A DNA stretch of 64,000 nt, from NCBI GenBank assembly GCA_008933705.1, contig WBUN01000017.1, forward strand, positions 20,853 through 84,852, given 5' to 3'. A program made the position numbers and the translations under genes. The stretch is from Hyphomicrobiaceae bacterium (lineage in GTDB: Bacteria; Pseudomonadota; Alphaproteobacteria; Rhizobiales; Hyphomicrobiaceae). Position 1 is the first letter of the stretch; every line of letters begins with the position of its first letter. The notes beneath the pieces are model-generated. The model did not search any database and was not told where the DNA came from. It saw only the letters and a program-made list of their open reading frames with translations. This document shows, in pieces, positions 37,391-46,172 of this stretch.

Positions 37391-37975
37391 GTGCATCCCA
37401 TGGGCCAGGATACCGTCGAGCTGCTTCTGAAGCGCCGGTCGGTCAAGCCGGCGATGCTGGTCGAGCCTGGACCCAGCGCCGCCCAGCTCGATACTATTCT
37501 GACCGCGGCCGCACGCGTCCCCGACCACAAGAAGCTCGAGCCGTGGCGCTTCATCGTCTTCAGCGGCGATGCGCGCGCCCTGTTCGGTCGCATCCTGCTC
37601 AAGGCATGCCTGGCCGAGGAAAAGCAGACACCGTCGGCCGCGCGGCTCGAGATGGAGCGCACGCGCCTTCTGCGAGCGCCGACCGTGGTGGCCGTCATCT
37701 CGCGCGTGGTGCCTCATCCGGCAGCACCCGAGTGGGAGCAGATACTGTCGTGCGGAGCTGCGTGCTTCAATTTGTGCCTTGCTGCCAATGCCATGGGCTT
37801 CGGCACGTGCTGGATCACGGAATGGTACACGTACAGTGCGGCCGTCCGTGCCGGCCTCGGACTGGCGCAGAACGAGCGCATTGCCGGCTTCATCTATATC
37901 GGCACCGCTAAAGAGCAGCAGCCCGACCGCGAGCGCCCCGCGCTCGCCAAGATCGTCACACGCTGGACCGGCTGA
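37391..37975 (+). CDS. nitroreductase family protein
   Basis: A 194-residue FMN-dependent nitroreductase-fold protein. The phosphate-binding RRSVKP motif near residue 15, the ARVPDHKKLEPWRFIVF segment and the C-terminal ANAMGFGTCWITEW are family markers and place it in the YdjA-like branch. It starts at GTG 37391, with an ATG three codons later as alternative. The substrate is unknown. It lies 32 nt before a flavin reductase-like gene on the same strand, suggesting a small flavin-dependent redox operon. Confidence 0.85.
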   Translation: MHPMGQDTVELLLKRRSVKPAMLVEPGPSAAQLDTILTAAARVPDHKKLEPWRFIVFSGDARALFGRILLKACLAEEKQTPSAARLEMERTRLLRAPTVVAVISRVVPHPAAPEWEQILSCGAACFNLCLAANAMGFGTCWITEWYTYSAAVRAGLGLAQNERIAGFIYIGTAKEQQPDRERPALAKIVTRWTG

Positions 37976-38007
37976 CCGGCGAAGCCCATTCCTCAAGGAG
38001 AGAGCTG

Positions 38008-38658
38008 GTGTTCTACGACGCGATCAAGAACAAGCACGGCCTGCGCCACGACCCCTACAAGGCGCTGGCGGTGCCCAGGCCGATCGGCTGGATCTCGACC
38101 ATCGACAAGAACGGAAACTGCAATCTGGCCCCCTACAGCTTCTTCAACGCCATCGGGGAGAAGCCGCACTACGTGGTCATCGGCTCCGGCGGCCGCAAGG
38201 ACACGCTGGCCAACATCGAGGAGACGGGTGAGTTCGTATGCTCGCTGGCGACCTACGATCTGCGTTTTCACATGAACATGACATCGGCGCCGGTGCCGCG
38301 CGGGGTCGACGAATTCCCTATTGCCGGCCTGACGGCCACGCGCAGCCACCTCGTCAAGCCGCCCCGCGTCAAGGAGAGCCCCGCCGCCTTCGAGTGCAAG
38401 TACTGGAGAACCGTCGATCTGCCGCCGCTCGAGCCCGGCGGCCAGCCCGGCTATTCGGTGATCTTCGGCCAGGTGGTCGGCATCTACATCGACGACGCGT
38501 ATATCAAGGACGGCCGCGTCGACACCGGCGCCATGCGTCCGATCGCACGCTTGGGATACATGGACTATGCAGTCGTGACGCCCGAGACCGTATTCACGAT
38601 CGAGCGCCCCACGGCGGACGAGGCCATGGCGAGGGTGAAGCAAGCCGCCACGCCGTGA
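38008..38658 (+). CDS. flavin reductase-like FMN-binding protein
   Basis: A 216-residue protein of the flavin reductase (DIM6/NTAB) family, with the FMN-binding VPRPIGWISTIDKNGNCNLA and PYSFFNAIGEKPHYVVI segments. It starts at GTG 38008 with an AGGAG ribosome site about 9 nt upstream. Enzymes of this group reduce FMN or use bound FMN on small substrates. The context (nitroreductase upstream, convergent CitE-like gene) does not fix the substrate. Confidence 0.85.
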   Translation: MFYDAIKNKHGLRHDPYKALAVPRPIGWISTIDKNGNCNLAPYSFFNAIGEKPHYVVIGSGGRKDTLANIEETGEFVCSLATYDLRFHMNMTSAPVPRGVDEFPIAGLTATRSHLVKPPRVKESPAAFECKYWRTVDLPPLEPGGQPGYSVIFGQVVGIYIDDAYIKDGRVDTGAMRPIARLGYMDYAVVTPETVFTIERPTADEAMARVKQAATP

Positions 38659-38659
38659 T

Positions 38660-39538
38660 TCACGTCCGCTTCGCCGCCAGGGCGCGCAGAAGCAGGCGCT
38701 TGGCGTGCAACAGGTGCGGACGGTCGATCATCTGACCATTCAGCGACAGGGCGCCCGCGGTCGGTGCCTCGGCAAACAGCGCCACGATCTGCTCCGAGCG
38801 TGCGATCTCTTCCGCGCTCGGTGTGAACACCTCGTTGATCACGGCCACCTGGTCGGGGTGAATGGCCATCTTGCCGGTGAAGCCGTCCCGTGCGGCCGTC
38901 TGCGCTTCCTCGCGCAGGCCGTCGTTGTCGCGGAAATTGATGAACACGGTGTCGATCGGCTGGACGTTGGCGGCGACCGCAGTGAACAGGCAAAGGTCGC
39001 GGGCGAGCTGGTAGGGCGATGTCCAGCCGCGGCCATCCCTGTTTGTGCGAGACCCGATCGCCGCGGAAAGGTCCTCCGCCCCCCAGGTCAGGCCTTCCAG
39101 ACGCGTGCTCGCCTCCACGTAGGTGTGCATGTTCAGCAGCGAGATCGCCACCTCCGTGGCAATGGCGATGATGCGCGTGGCGCCCTTCGCGGTGCCGGCG
39201 CGCTCCTCGGCGTGATGAAGGGCGATCGACAACTTATGCACGTCCTCGCCGGAGCGCGGCTTGGGCAGAAGAATGCCGTCCGGCCGCGCGCCGATGACGC
39301 CTGCGAGGTCATCCTGCCAGTATGGCGTGTCGAGCGCGTTGATGCGGACGTAGAGGAGGGGCCGTCCGCCCTGTGGCCTGAGCTCGGTGATGAACTGCGA
39401 GGCAAGCTCGCGGGCCGCCGCCTTGCGCGGCTCGCTCACGGAATCCTCCAGGTCGATCAGGAGCGTGTCGGCGCCGCACGAGGGGGCCTTGGCGAGCTTG
39501 CGCTCGTTGTCGGCCGGAATGAAGAGTAGGGAGCGCAC
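38660..39538 (-). CDS. CitE-like CoA ester lyase (HpcH/HpaI aldolase family)
   Basis: A 292-residue TIM-barrel enzyme. Family markers are RSLLFIPADNERKLAKA, LLIDLEDSV (metal-binding Asp/Glu), GILLPKPRSGEDV and LTWGAEDLSAAIGSRTNRDG. Members act as malyl-CoA/beta-methylmalyl-CoA lyases, (3S)-malyl-CoA thioesterases or citramalyl-CoA lyases. I cannot choose between these. The GTG at 39538 is used as start; a CTG at 39547 overlapping the maoC stop is an alternative. The upstream MaoC-like hydratase suggests a shared hydroxyacyl-CoA pathway. Confidence 0.85.
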   Translation of the reverse strand: MRSLLFIPADNERKLAKAPSCGADTLLIDLEDSVSEPRKAAARELASQFITELRPQGGRPLLYVRINALDTPYWQDDLAGVIGARPDGILLPKPRSGEDVHKLSIALHHAEERAGTAKGATRIIAIATEVAISLLNMHTYVEASTRLEGLTWGAEDLSAAIGSRTNRDGRGWTSPYQLARDLCLFTAVAANVQPIDTVFINFRDNDGLREEAQTAARDGFTGKMAIHPDQVAVINEVFTPSAEEIARSEQIVALFAEAPTAGALSLNGQMIDRPHLLHAKRLLLRALAAKRT

Positions 39539-39543
39539 GGGCG

Positions 39544-39999
39544 TCAGCCTTTCGGCTTCTTGCGCATGAAAGCCTGGCGCCGGCACTCGGCGACCAACTC
39601 CCCGCGCTGATTGAAGGCTCTGTGCTGGAACTCGACGATGCCGGCGTCTGCGCGCGAGCGGCTCTCGCGGGCGGAGAGCACTTCCGTCATCACCCGGATG
39701 GTGTCGCCGTGGAAGACGGGGTTGGGGAACTTCACCTCCGTCATGCCGAGGTTGCCGATGGTGGTGCCGAGCGTCGTGTCACTGACCGAAATGCCGATCA
39801 TCAGGCCGAGCGTGAAGAGGCTGTTGACCAGGGGCTGGCCCCACTCCGTGCTCCTGGCGAACTCGTGATCGATATGCAGCGGTTGCGGGTTGTGCGTGAG
39901 GCTGGAGAACAGCGTGTTGTCCATCTCGGTAACGGTGCGGCGGATCGGATGCTCGAACACGTGTCCGACCACGAAATCCTCCAGGTACAGTCCTGTCAT
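39544..39999 (-). CDS. MaoC-like acyl-CoA hydratase
   Basis: A 151-residue single hotdog protein. The hydratase-2 motif is present as [17 protein letters not shown], with the Asp/Asn-His catalytic pair, and [17 protein letters not shown] forms the central helix. It probably hydrates an enoyl-CoA as a dimer. Double-hotdog mesaconyl-CoA hydratases are about twice this length, so it is not a classical Mch, but pairing with a CitE-like lyase suggests a related dicarboxyl-CoA substrate. It is first of a two-gene unit with about 120 bp of upstream intergenic DNA. Confidence 0.83.
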   Translation of the reverse strand: MTGLYLEDFVVGHVFEHPIRRTVTEMDNTLFSSLTHNPQPLHIDHEFARSTEWGQPLVNSLFTLGLMIGISVSDTTLGTTIGNLGMTEVKFPNPVFHGDTIRVMTEVLSARESRSRADAGIVEFQHRAFNQRGELVAECRRQAFMRKKPKG

Positions 40000-40120
40000 C
40001 TGCGGCTCGTTCCCCTCGATTGCTCAGTCCACACCCTGCGACGCCTATTGAGCTGACGCATCGCCGCTTGGCAAGAGCCGGGCGCGGGGAGGCGGGAAAA
40101 ATGAGGGGACTGGCCGCGGT

Positions 40121-40903
40121 TCAATAGCGGAACTGCTCCGACAGTATCCGCTCGTCGAGGGCGTGCCCCGGATCGAACATCAGGTAGGAAGCGATGTGGT
40201 TTGCCTGCGCGACCTCCACGCGGGTCACCGATCTCGTCTCGGTGTGGTCGGCGACGGCGCTGACCGGGCGCTTATCCGGTTCCAGCACGTCGAATTGCAG
40301 CCTGGCCACGTTCGGCAGCAGAGCGCCACGCCATCGTCTCGGGCGGAACGCGCTTATGGGCGTGAGCGCCAGCAGCGGTGCGTTGATCGGCAGGATCGGG
40401 CCATAGGCCGACAGATTGTAGGCCGTGGAGCCGGCCGGCGTAGCGACCAGCACGCCGTCGCAGATGAGCTCGTCGAGGCGCACCGTGCCGTCGACGGAGA
40501 TGCGCAGCTTGGCCGCCTGGTAGGTCTGGCGGAAAAGGGACACCTCGTTGAACGCCAGTCCCTCGTGCAGCTCCCCGCTGCTGTCGACCGCGCGCATGGC
40601 GAGCGGATGGATCACGTTGATCTCGGCGCGGCCGAGGCGGCCTTTCAGATCCTCCTCGCTGTACTCGTTCATCAGGAATCCGAACGAGCCGCGGTTCATG
40701 CCGTAGATCGGCACGCCGTCGCGCAAATGGCTGTGCAGCGTCTGCAGCATCAATCCGTCCCCACCGAGGGCGACGATCGCATCGGCCTTGTCAGGGTCGG
40801 CGTTGCCGTAGCGTGCCGAAAGCCGTTCCAGGGCGCCGCGAGCTTCCGGGACATCGCTGGCCACGAACGCGATCTTCTCGAATTTTCGTGCGGGTTTTGC
40901 CAT
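40121..40903 (-). CDS. nadK: NAD kinase
   Basis: A 260-residue ATP-NAD kinase producing NADP. The GGDG motif is at residues 47-50 ([15 protein letters not shown]), followed by the [12 protein letters not shown] substrate loop, the FNEVSLFR motif and [12 protein letters not shown]. The length is normal for the small bacterial form. The ATG at 40903 lies just before a promoter region shared with the divergent cutA. Confidence 0.95.
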   Translation of the reverse strand: MAKPARKFEKIAFVASDVPEARGALERLSARYGNADPDKADAIVALGGDGLMLQTLHSHLRDGVPIYGMNRGSFGFLMNEYSEEDLKGRLGRAEINVIHPLAMRAVDSSGELHEGLAFNEVSLFRQTYQAAKLRISVDGTVRLDELICDGVLVATPAGSTAYNLSAYGPILPINAPLLALTPISAFRPRRWRGALLPNVARLQFDVLEPDKRPVSAVADHTETRSVTRVEVAQANHIASYLMFDPGHALDERILSEQFRY

Positions 40904-40969
40904 AGTGGGCCCGTCGTGCGGCCCCTGATCCGGGGCTTTTGTTCTCATGCTGCTTGGAAGCTCGCTCAG

Positions 40970-41305
40970 TTGCAGGAAAACGACAAGCCCGTTCTCATCT
41001 ATTCGACGTTTCCCTCCGCCGCCGAGGCCGAGCGGATCGGTGGCGCGCTGGTGGAGCGCGGACTGGCAGCCTGCGTCAATATCCTACCCCAGATGACGGC
41101 GATCTATGTCTGGGAAGGCAAGCTGCAGCGGGAGGCGGAGGTTGCCATGATCATCAAGACCCGCGCCGCTCTCGCCGACGAGGTGCTCGCGGAGGCGCGC
41201 AGGCTGCACCCTTACACCAACCCCGCCCTTCTCGTGCTGCCCGTGACAGGCGGCTCGGCCGATTTCATGCGCTGGATCGCCCAGCAGACCGGCAAGCCTG
41301 GCTGA
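40970..41305 (+). CDS. cutA: CutA divalent-cation tolerance protein
   Basis: A 111-residue trimeric signal-protein-like fold. Markers are [44 protein letters not shown] and the C-terminal [24 protein letters not shown]. No ATG is available at the right place, so TTG at 40970 is the likely start. CutA is linked to copper tolerance, but its molecular role is not settled. It is divergent from nadK. Confidence 0.92.
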   Translation: MQENDKPVLIYSTFPSAAEAERIGGALVERGLAACVNILPQMTAIYVWEGKLQREAEVAMIIKTRAALADEVLAEARRLHPYTNPALLVLPVTGGSADFMRWIAQQTGKPG

Positions 41306-41370
41306 GCGAGCCCGCTCGCTTCCCGCCAAGCGGCCGCAGGGGCGCGGGGGCGTGTGGCGATTGCCCGCGC

Positions 41371-42594
41371 TCAAGGGGCGGGCTGTGGGGGCGTGAGCCC
41401 GCAGCTTCGCAGAAGCGCCGGCTCGTCCCAGGGGGCGTCGTGATGAGCCTGCTGCAGGAAAATGCTCGCAGGGTCGCGCTGCCACTCGGTAGGAAAGAGC
41501 GCGATCAGGTCACCGGGCACCTGGGCGGGTGCTATCTCCGGCTCGGTCCCGGTCATCTCGCGATAGAGAGATGATGGCAGGTGGGTTCCGTCGCCGATGG
41601 CCAGATGGACGATCGGTGTTGCGCGCGGGTTCAGCTCGATGAGATGGGCTTGACCCGAGGGCGATATGACGAAGTCGAATCCGCAAAACCCCGAGAGACC
41701 GAGGCGCCCTGCGAGCAGCGCCGCCGCCTGCGCCATCTCCGGGTGATCGATGATGCGCACGACGGAGGCCGGTCCGCCAGGATATGCCGTCTGCTCGGCG
41801 ACCACGCTGATCCCGCCCATCACCCGGCCGGCGCGGCACACGATCGCCCTGTTGGCGGGGGAACCGGGCACGAACTCCTGCAGCTCGACGACTGCGTCAT
41901 GCGCGAAGAAGTCGAGGAAAGTGGGCACCCTCCTGTCGCGCAGGGCAGCCTTGCACGCGCGCAGCGCACCGAGCCAGCCCGCTACATACGACCACGCATA
42001 CTGCAGCTCGGCATCGCTGTGCACCACCCTGACCCCCATCCCGCTCCAGGTCTGATCACGCTTGAGGACGCACGGAAAGGACGACGGGAGGGCGCATCCG
42101 GAGCGCGGACGGTGCTGGACGACCTCGGAGCGGGGCACGCGCACGCCCATCGAGCGCGCCAGGGCGATGAGGGCGCTGCGCTTCTCCGCAATGGCAAAGC
42201 CGGCGGGATCGCCAAGGGAGGCCTCGATCACCGCGCAGAGACGGCCCGACCGGTCGTGCCGATGCAGCGCATGCAGGATCCCGACGGCCGGATCGTCACA
42301 GGGGATCACGAGATCCGGCTCCACGTCGCGGATGGCGGCTTCGCACGAGGCTTCTTCCCTGAGCCAGCCCAGCCGATGCGTCGGGATGCGCCTGTCCACA
42401 TGGCGCAGCGGATGGCCGGCACGGCATACGGCCTGGACCTCGAACCCGACGGCGCGCAGCGCCTTGGCGAGGCGCACCGACAGCATCCACGGCATAGTTG
42501 CGATCAGCAGCAGCCGGGGAGCCGGCGCGGGAGGCATTTGAGCTTCTTCATGTTCCGGCGCCGGGCCGGCCTGTCTGAGGGCGACTGGCCTCAT
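41371..42594 (-). CDS. ATP-grasp enzyme (carboxylate-amine ligase-like)
   Basis: A 407-residue protein with the ATP-grasp layout: an N-terminal PreATP-grasp domain (RLLLIATMPWMLSVRLAKALRAVGF, then LVIPCDDPAVGILHAL), a central FPCVLKRDQTWSGMGVRVV nucleotide-binding strand and a C-terminal metal site (GFDFVISPSGQAHLIELNPRATP). The DFVI/ELNPR pair supplies the Mg-binding Glu and Asn. The ATG at 42594 overlaps the upstream FAD-oxidoreductase stop (ATGA), so the two are coupled. The ligated substrates are unknown; peptide, amino-acid or fatty-acyl ligation are all possible. Confidence 0.83.
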   Translation of the reverse strand: MRPVALRQAGPAPEHEEAQMPPAPAPRLLLIATMPWMLSVRLAKALRAVGFEVQAVCRAGHPLRHVDRRIPTHRLGWLREEASCEAAIRDVEPDLVIPCDDPAVGILHALHRHDRSGRLCAVIEASLGDPAGFAIAEKRSALIALARSMGVRVPRSEVVQHRPRSGCALPSSFPCVLKRDQTWSGMGVRVVHSDAELQYAWSYVAGWLGALRACKAALRDRRVPTFLDFFAHDAVVELQEFVPGSPANRAIVCRAGRVMGGISVVAEQTAYPGGPASVVRIIDHPEMAQAAALLAGRLGLSGFCGFDFVISPSGQAHLIELNPRATPIVHLAIGDGTHLPSSLYREMTGTEPEIAPAQVPGDLIALFPTEWQRDPASIFLQQAHHDAPWDEPALLRSCGLTPPQPAP

Positions 42595-43835
42595 CGTGTC
42601 GCTCGCGAGTGCTCGCCAGGGAGCCGCGCCGGGACCGGTACGATCTTGACACTGCCGTGACGGGCGCACTCGCGGCTCAGTGCGCGGGACGTGTAGGCCG
42701 CCCCGGCCACGAAGCGGAACAACGGGCCGAAGCTCGGACTCGATGCAAAGCCGATGAAATAAAGCCCTGGAACCGAAGACTGGAACCGATGGTCGAGGGC
42801 CGGCGCGCGCTCCACGCGCCGGATGCGCCCCCGCAGATCAGGGTCGATGAACGTGAGCCTGTCGACGTCGACCTCGAAGCCGGTGCCGGTGATGACGTGG
42901 TCGCAGACGATGGTGCGCTCGATGCCGTCCGCATCTCGGACCAGCAGGGACAGACGCCCCTCGCTCGGCGCCGCCGCAACAAGGCTGCAGCCGGTCGCGA
43001 CTGGCACCTTGCCTTCGATGCGGTCGCGCAGCCACCACGCGCCCTGTGGGCCCAGATGGGTCTTTACGAAGGGCAGGCGCCAGCGATCGGGGAGGAAATG
43101 CACGAGCAGCGGAAATGTCTCCAGCACCCAGTTCTTGAGGCCCGGCCCCAGACCGCTGTGGGGTCTGCGGATGCGTTCCCACAGGCTCCTGTGAGCGGGC
43201 ATCTTGCCGGAGAACTCGATCGTGCTCTCCCGCACCAGCAGCTGCGGCCGCGCGCCGGCGTCCTGCAGCAGCCTGGCGGCCTCGAACGCCGACTGCCCGG
43301 CGCCGATGACGCAGACGTCCTTGCCGGAGAAGTCGGCATAGTCGCTGTGGTGCGACGTATGACTTGCCAACGCGCGGGGCAACGCCGCCAGCTCGCCAGG
43401 CATGCGCGCGAAATGGTTGACCCCGACGGCGATCACCACGCGGGCGGCGTGGACCGTCTTGCCGTTGGCGAGGGTGAGCCTGAAGAGGTTGTCGTCGCGC
43501 GAAATGCCCGTTACCGAGGTGCGCTCGAGCTCGGGCACTTCCCACTTCTGGACCCAAATGCCGTAGCGAGCGAAATCCGCAATCGCACACGGCTCACTGG
43601 TCTCCAGACCGCGTTCTGCGGAGTACGCGACGAACCCGAGGCGGCCGTCGGGCGTGTATACGTTGGTGGCAAAGCCCAGCGACTTGAGAAACATGCCCCG
43701 CGGCATGTCGAGCCACGTCCGCATCGGCTCGCCGAATATGCGGAACGACACGCCCCTGGCCTTGAGATGGGTTGCCAGCGACAAGCCGTATGGTCCTGCG
43801 CCGACAACGGCGACATCAACAACGCGGGATCCCAT
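42591..43835 (-). CDS. FAD/NAD(P)-dependent oxidoreductase, flavin monooxygenase-like
   Basis: A 414-residue two-dinucleotide-domain protein. The FAD Rossmann motif is VVGAGPYGLSLATHLKARGV near residue 10, and the NADPH motif is VCVIGAGQSAFEAARLLQDAG near residue 170. The DHVITGTGFEVDVDRLTFID and GLYFIGFASSPSFGPLFRFVAG segments are typical of the class B flavoprotein monooxygenase/N-hydroxylase-like group. ATG 43835 is chosen; a GTG six codons upstream is possible. The substrate is unknown. It is coupled to the ATP-grasp gene, which would ligate or activate what it oxidises, or the reverse. Confidence 0.83.
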   Translation of the reverse strand: MGSRVVDVAVVGAGPYGLSLATHLKARGVSFRIFGEPMRTWLDMPRGMFLKSLGFATNVYTPDGRLGFVAYSAERGLETSEPCAIADFARYGIWVQKWEVPELERTSVTGISRDDNLFRLTLANGKTVHAARVVIAVGVNHFARMPGELAALPRALASHTSHHSDYADFSGKDVCVIGAGQSAFEAARLLQDAGARPQLLVRESTIEFSGKMPAHRSLWERIRRPHSGLGPGLKNWVLETFPLLVHFLPDRWRLPFVKTHLGPQGAWWLRDRIEGKVPVATGCSLVAAAPSEGRLSLLVRDADGIERTIVCDHVITGTGFEVDVDRLTFIDPDLRGRIRRVERAPALDHRFQSSVPGLYFIGFASSPSFGPLFRFVAGAAYTSRALSRECARHGSVKIVPVPARLPGEHSRATR

Positions 43836-44076
43836 TGCGCGCGATTTCCCCACAATGCCTCATCCGTGCGGCAGCACGCCTTGCTGCCCACTCCGCCCCT
43901 GCCCTGCGCAGGCGTGCAATCTCGCACGATCGCGGCGGCGTCCGATGGGAGCATGAGAGTCTAAGTTAATGGCCGGCAGGGGCATGCGCTGGCTGCGCCC
44001 GAGCGGCCAAGCGGGCCCGCCCTCGCTTCATCGCAGGGTTCAGACGGGGGTGGTGAGCGGTGTGCCCTGCACAACG

Positions 44077-44153
44077 TGGCGATCCCGGCAGGATTCGAAC
44101 CTGCGACCCTCTGCTTAGAAGGCAGATGCTCTATCCAACTGAGCTACGGGATC
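44077..44153 (-). tRNA. tRNA-Arg, anticodon TCT
   Basis: A complete cloverleaf is readable on the minus strand: acceptor stem GATCCCG paired with CGGGATC, D-arm GCTC..GAGC, anticodon stem TCTGC/GCAGA with loop CTTCTAA (anticodon TCT, reads AGA/AGG), T-arm GCAGG TTCGAAT CCTGC, discriminator G and encoded CCA. The length is 77 nt including CCA. It is followed on the plus strand side by a gene with a mobile-element-type domain, and tRNA genes are common integration sites. Confidence 0.97.
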
Positions 44154-44823
44154 AGCGGCGCAGTTCCGCAGCCGGCGAAGAGCCGGCACGCTCCAGCCCT
44201 CTCGGCGTCCTGACGAGCCGCCGAGCGGGCAATCGTGGAATACATGAGGCTTTGCCGCCGCGCCAGTAGGGGCTTGCGGCAGGAGCGCAGCGCGGGCCCG
44301 TGCCGCATCCTTCCCGCAGCCCAGCCAGTGAAGAAACGGCTCAAACAGTGGACGACCGGTGGAAATCCCGACCGCATCCAACGTGTGGCATATTTGCCCT
44401 GCGCAAGCCTGTTTGTTGGCGGCATTGGCCCGTGTGGCGGCATACACAACTGAATCCATTAACAAAAAGAAACGAATCGCGTAGCGTCCGCGTGCGAGAG
44501 GGCTGTGTCCGCGTTGCCGTAGTGTGTTTGTCCGGGCCTCGGCGGCTTGTGCATAACGCGGATCCCGCATTTGCGGACCCAATGTGCATAACTCCCGATC
44601 GTCCTGCAGCTTCCGCCACGACTTGAATGGGCGCGGTGCCCAGACAGCCAGGGCTTCGAACGGGCCTCGATGGGTCCGCTCTATCACCTGGCCGAGGGGC
44701 CTAGGGAAAGCGCTCGCAAGTATCAGGGTCGTGGAGAAGGCGTCCTGACGCCACTCTCGATGTGACGAAAAAATCGGTGGGCCGATCCCTCGGTCGTGCC
44801 GAAATGATTGCAGGGGGCAGTCA
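44154..44823. other. 670-bp intergenic region between tRNA-Arg and membrane/wHTH protein
   Basis: No frame here has a credible protein. The stretch about 44456-44480 is AT-rich (AACAAAAAGAAACGAATC) in an otherwise GC-rich context. A ribosome-binding-like GGGGG lies just ahead of the ATG at 44824. I searched by eye for a repeat of the tRNA 3' end that would mark an integration event and did not find one within the window. Confidence 0.5.
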
Positions 44824-46077
44824 ATGAGACACGCGCTTGGCGTGCTGGGGGTCCTTGCGGCGGGCGTATTGCTCGCCGTGTCGGCCGCCATGAACTACCG
44901 ATTCGGATTCAGTCTCGGCAAGACGGCGCTTGATGGGCAAATCTACGGTGCGGCATCGGCTGCGGCCGACTGCTTCAAGGCATTGGTGCCGTTCTTCTTC
45001 TTTGCCGCAGTCCGCAACAGGATGTGGTCGCAGGCAATGGCCGCGGCCGTCGTCTGGTTCGTGGTCACGGCCTACTCGATGACGTCCGCATTGGGCCACG
45101 CCGCACTCAACCGGCTCGACACGACCGGCCAGCGCGCGGTCGAGGCTGCCAACTACCAGGATCTGCGCGCCGATGCGAAGCGTGCGCAGGAGCAGCTTGC
45201 CTGGATCCCGCAGCATCGCCCGGCCGCGACCGTGCAAAGCGAGATCAACGGCGTAAAGGATCAGCGCCTTTGGACGACGACCAACGGCTGCACGGACCTG
45301 ACCGGCAAGATCTCGCGCGAGTTCTGCCAGAGGTTCCACAAGCTGAGTGCCGAGCTCGCGTCTGCGCAGCAGGCCGCGAAGCTCGAGGTGCGCATCGCCG
45401 AAGTCAACGCCAAGCTGGCGAAGACGTCGGGAGGCACGGTGATGGCGGAAGCCGATCCGCAGGCGAGCGTGCTTGCGCGCATGAGCGGCATGGATGTCGC
45501 CACCGTGCAGACGATGCTGACGATCTTCGTCGCGCTGCTGATCGAAATCGGTTCGGGCTTCGGCATGTATGTGGCTTTCGCCCACTGGCGCCTGCATGAG
45601 AGTGCAGAGCGCAAAGTGCGTGAGCCCGTCGAGGCGTATCAGGCGCCGGCGAGCGAGGTCATCGTTCCCACATGGAGCACTGCAGAAGCGCAGAGCGAGG
45701 ATGAGGCCCTCGCAGCGCCACAGCCGGCCATTGCTCCGCCCGTGGCGCAGCCGCGGATCGCCAACGACAACCGGACACCGGCAAAGCCGATGGTGCCCGA
45801 CAGCGATGTGCAACGCTTCTACAGGGAAAGGGTCGTCGCAGCGTCCGAGAATTCGAGCCTGACGTCCACCGAGCTGTACGAAGAGTACTGCGCATGGTGC
45901 GAAGAGAACGACAAGGTGCCGTTCGCGCATCCGCGAGTGACCCGTGAGATCGGCGAACTCGGGGTAAAAAAGGAAAGGATCGGCAAGCGCACAAGGTACT
46001 TCGGTATCGCGCTCAAATCCGCGACCGACAAGGACGACAAGACCAAGCTGCCTACAGGCCTACCGAAGGCGGCATGA
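44824..46077 (+). CDS. membrane protein with C-terminal phage-primase-type winged helix
   Basis: A 417-residue protein. Residues 1-95 contain three hydrophobic helices (LGVLGVLAAGVLLAVSAAM, FKALVPFFFFAAV and AAAVVWFVVTAYSM). Residues 100-215 are largely coiled coil (YQDLRADAKRAQEQLAW, then AELASAQQAAKLEVRIAEVN). A fourth helix is near 228-255, a Pro/Ala linker near 265-325, and residues about 328-397 form a winged helix (RFYRERVVAASENSSLTSTE, YEEYCAWCEENDKVPFAHPR, LGVKKERIGKRTRYFGIAL). That last domain looks like the C-terminal domain of P4/D5-type primase-helicases. The combination suggests a membrane-tethered nucleic-acid-binding protein of mobile-element origin. Function unknown. Confidence 0.8.
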   Translation: MRHALGVLGVLAAGVLLAVSAAMNYRFGFSLGKTALDGQIYGAASAAADCFKALVPFFFFAAVRNRMWSQAMAAAVVWFVVTAYSMTSALGHAALNRLDTTGQRAVEAANYQDLRADAKRAQEQLAWIPQHRPAATVQSEINGVKDQRLWTTTNGCTDLTGKISREFCQRFHKLSAELASAQQAAKLEVRIAEVNAKLAKTSGGTVMAEADPQASVLARMSGMDVATVQTMLTIFVALLIEIGSGFGMYVAFAHWRLHESAERKVREPVEAYQAPASEVIVPTWSTAEAQSEDEALAAPQPAIAPPVAQPRIANDNRTPAKPMVPDSDVQRFYRERVVAASENSSLTSTELYEEYCAWCEENDKVPFAHPRVTREIGELGVKKERIGKRTRYFGIALKSATDKDDKTKLPTGLPKAA

Positions 46078-46100
46078 GCTGAAAGTCGAACTCCAGGAAA

Positions 46101-46125
46101 AGGGCCGCGCAAGCGGCCCTTTTTG
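46101..46125 (+). terminator. rho-independent terminator
   Basis: A perfect 8-bp stem, AGGGCCGC at 46101-46108 with GCGGCCCT at 46113-46120, closes a GCAA tetraloop and is followed by TTTTT. It lies 24 nt past the stop of the preceding gene. It is a textbook intrinsic terminator, and the stem with A-tract upstream could also serve the convergent kamA-like gene. Confidence 0.93.
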
Positions 46126-46172
46126 TTTTGCGGGCGTGGCAAGGCGTTGCGGCGCAAGGTGCAACGGCAGCG

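Noticed and set aside
36075..37430. Plus-strand frame of 451 codons
   Set aside because: Antisense to the VWA protein, whose signal peptide and MIDAS motif establish the real strand.
44077..44823. Integration site with a duplicated tRNA-Arg 3' end
   Set aside because: No second copy of the tRNA 3' end or integrase was seen in the window.
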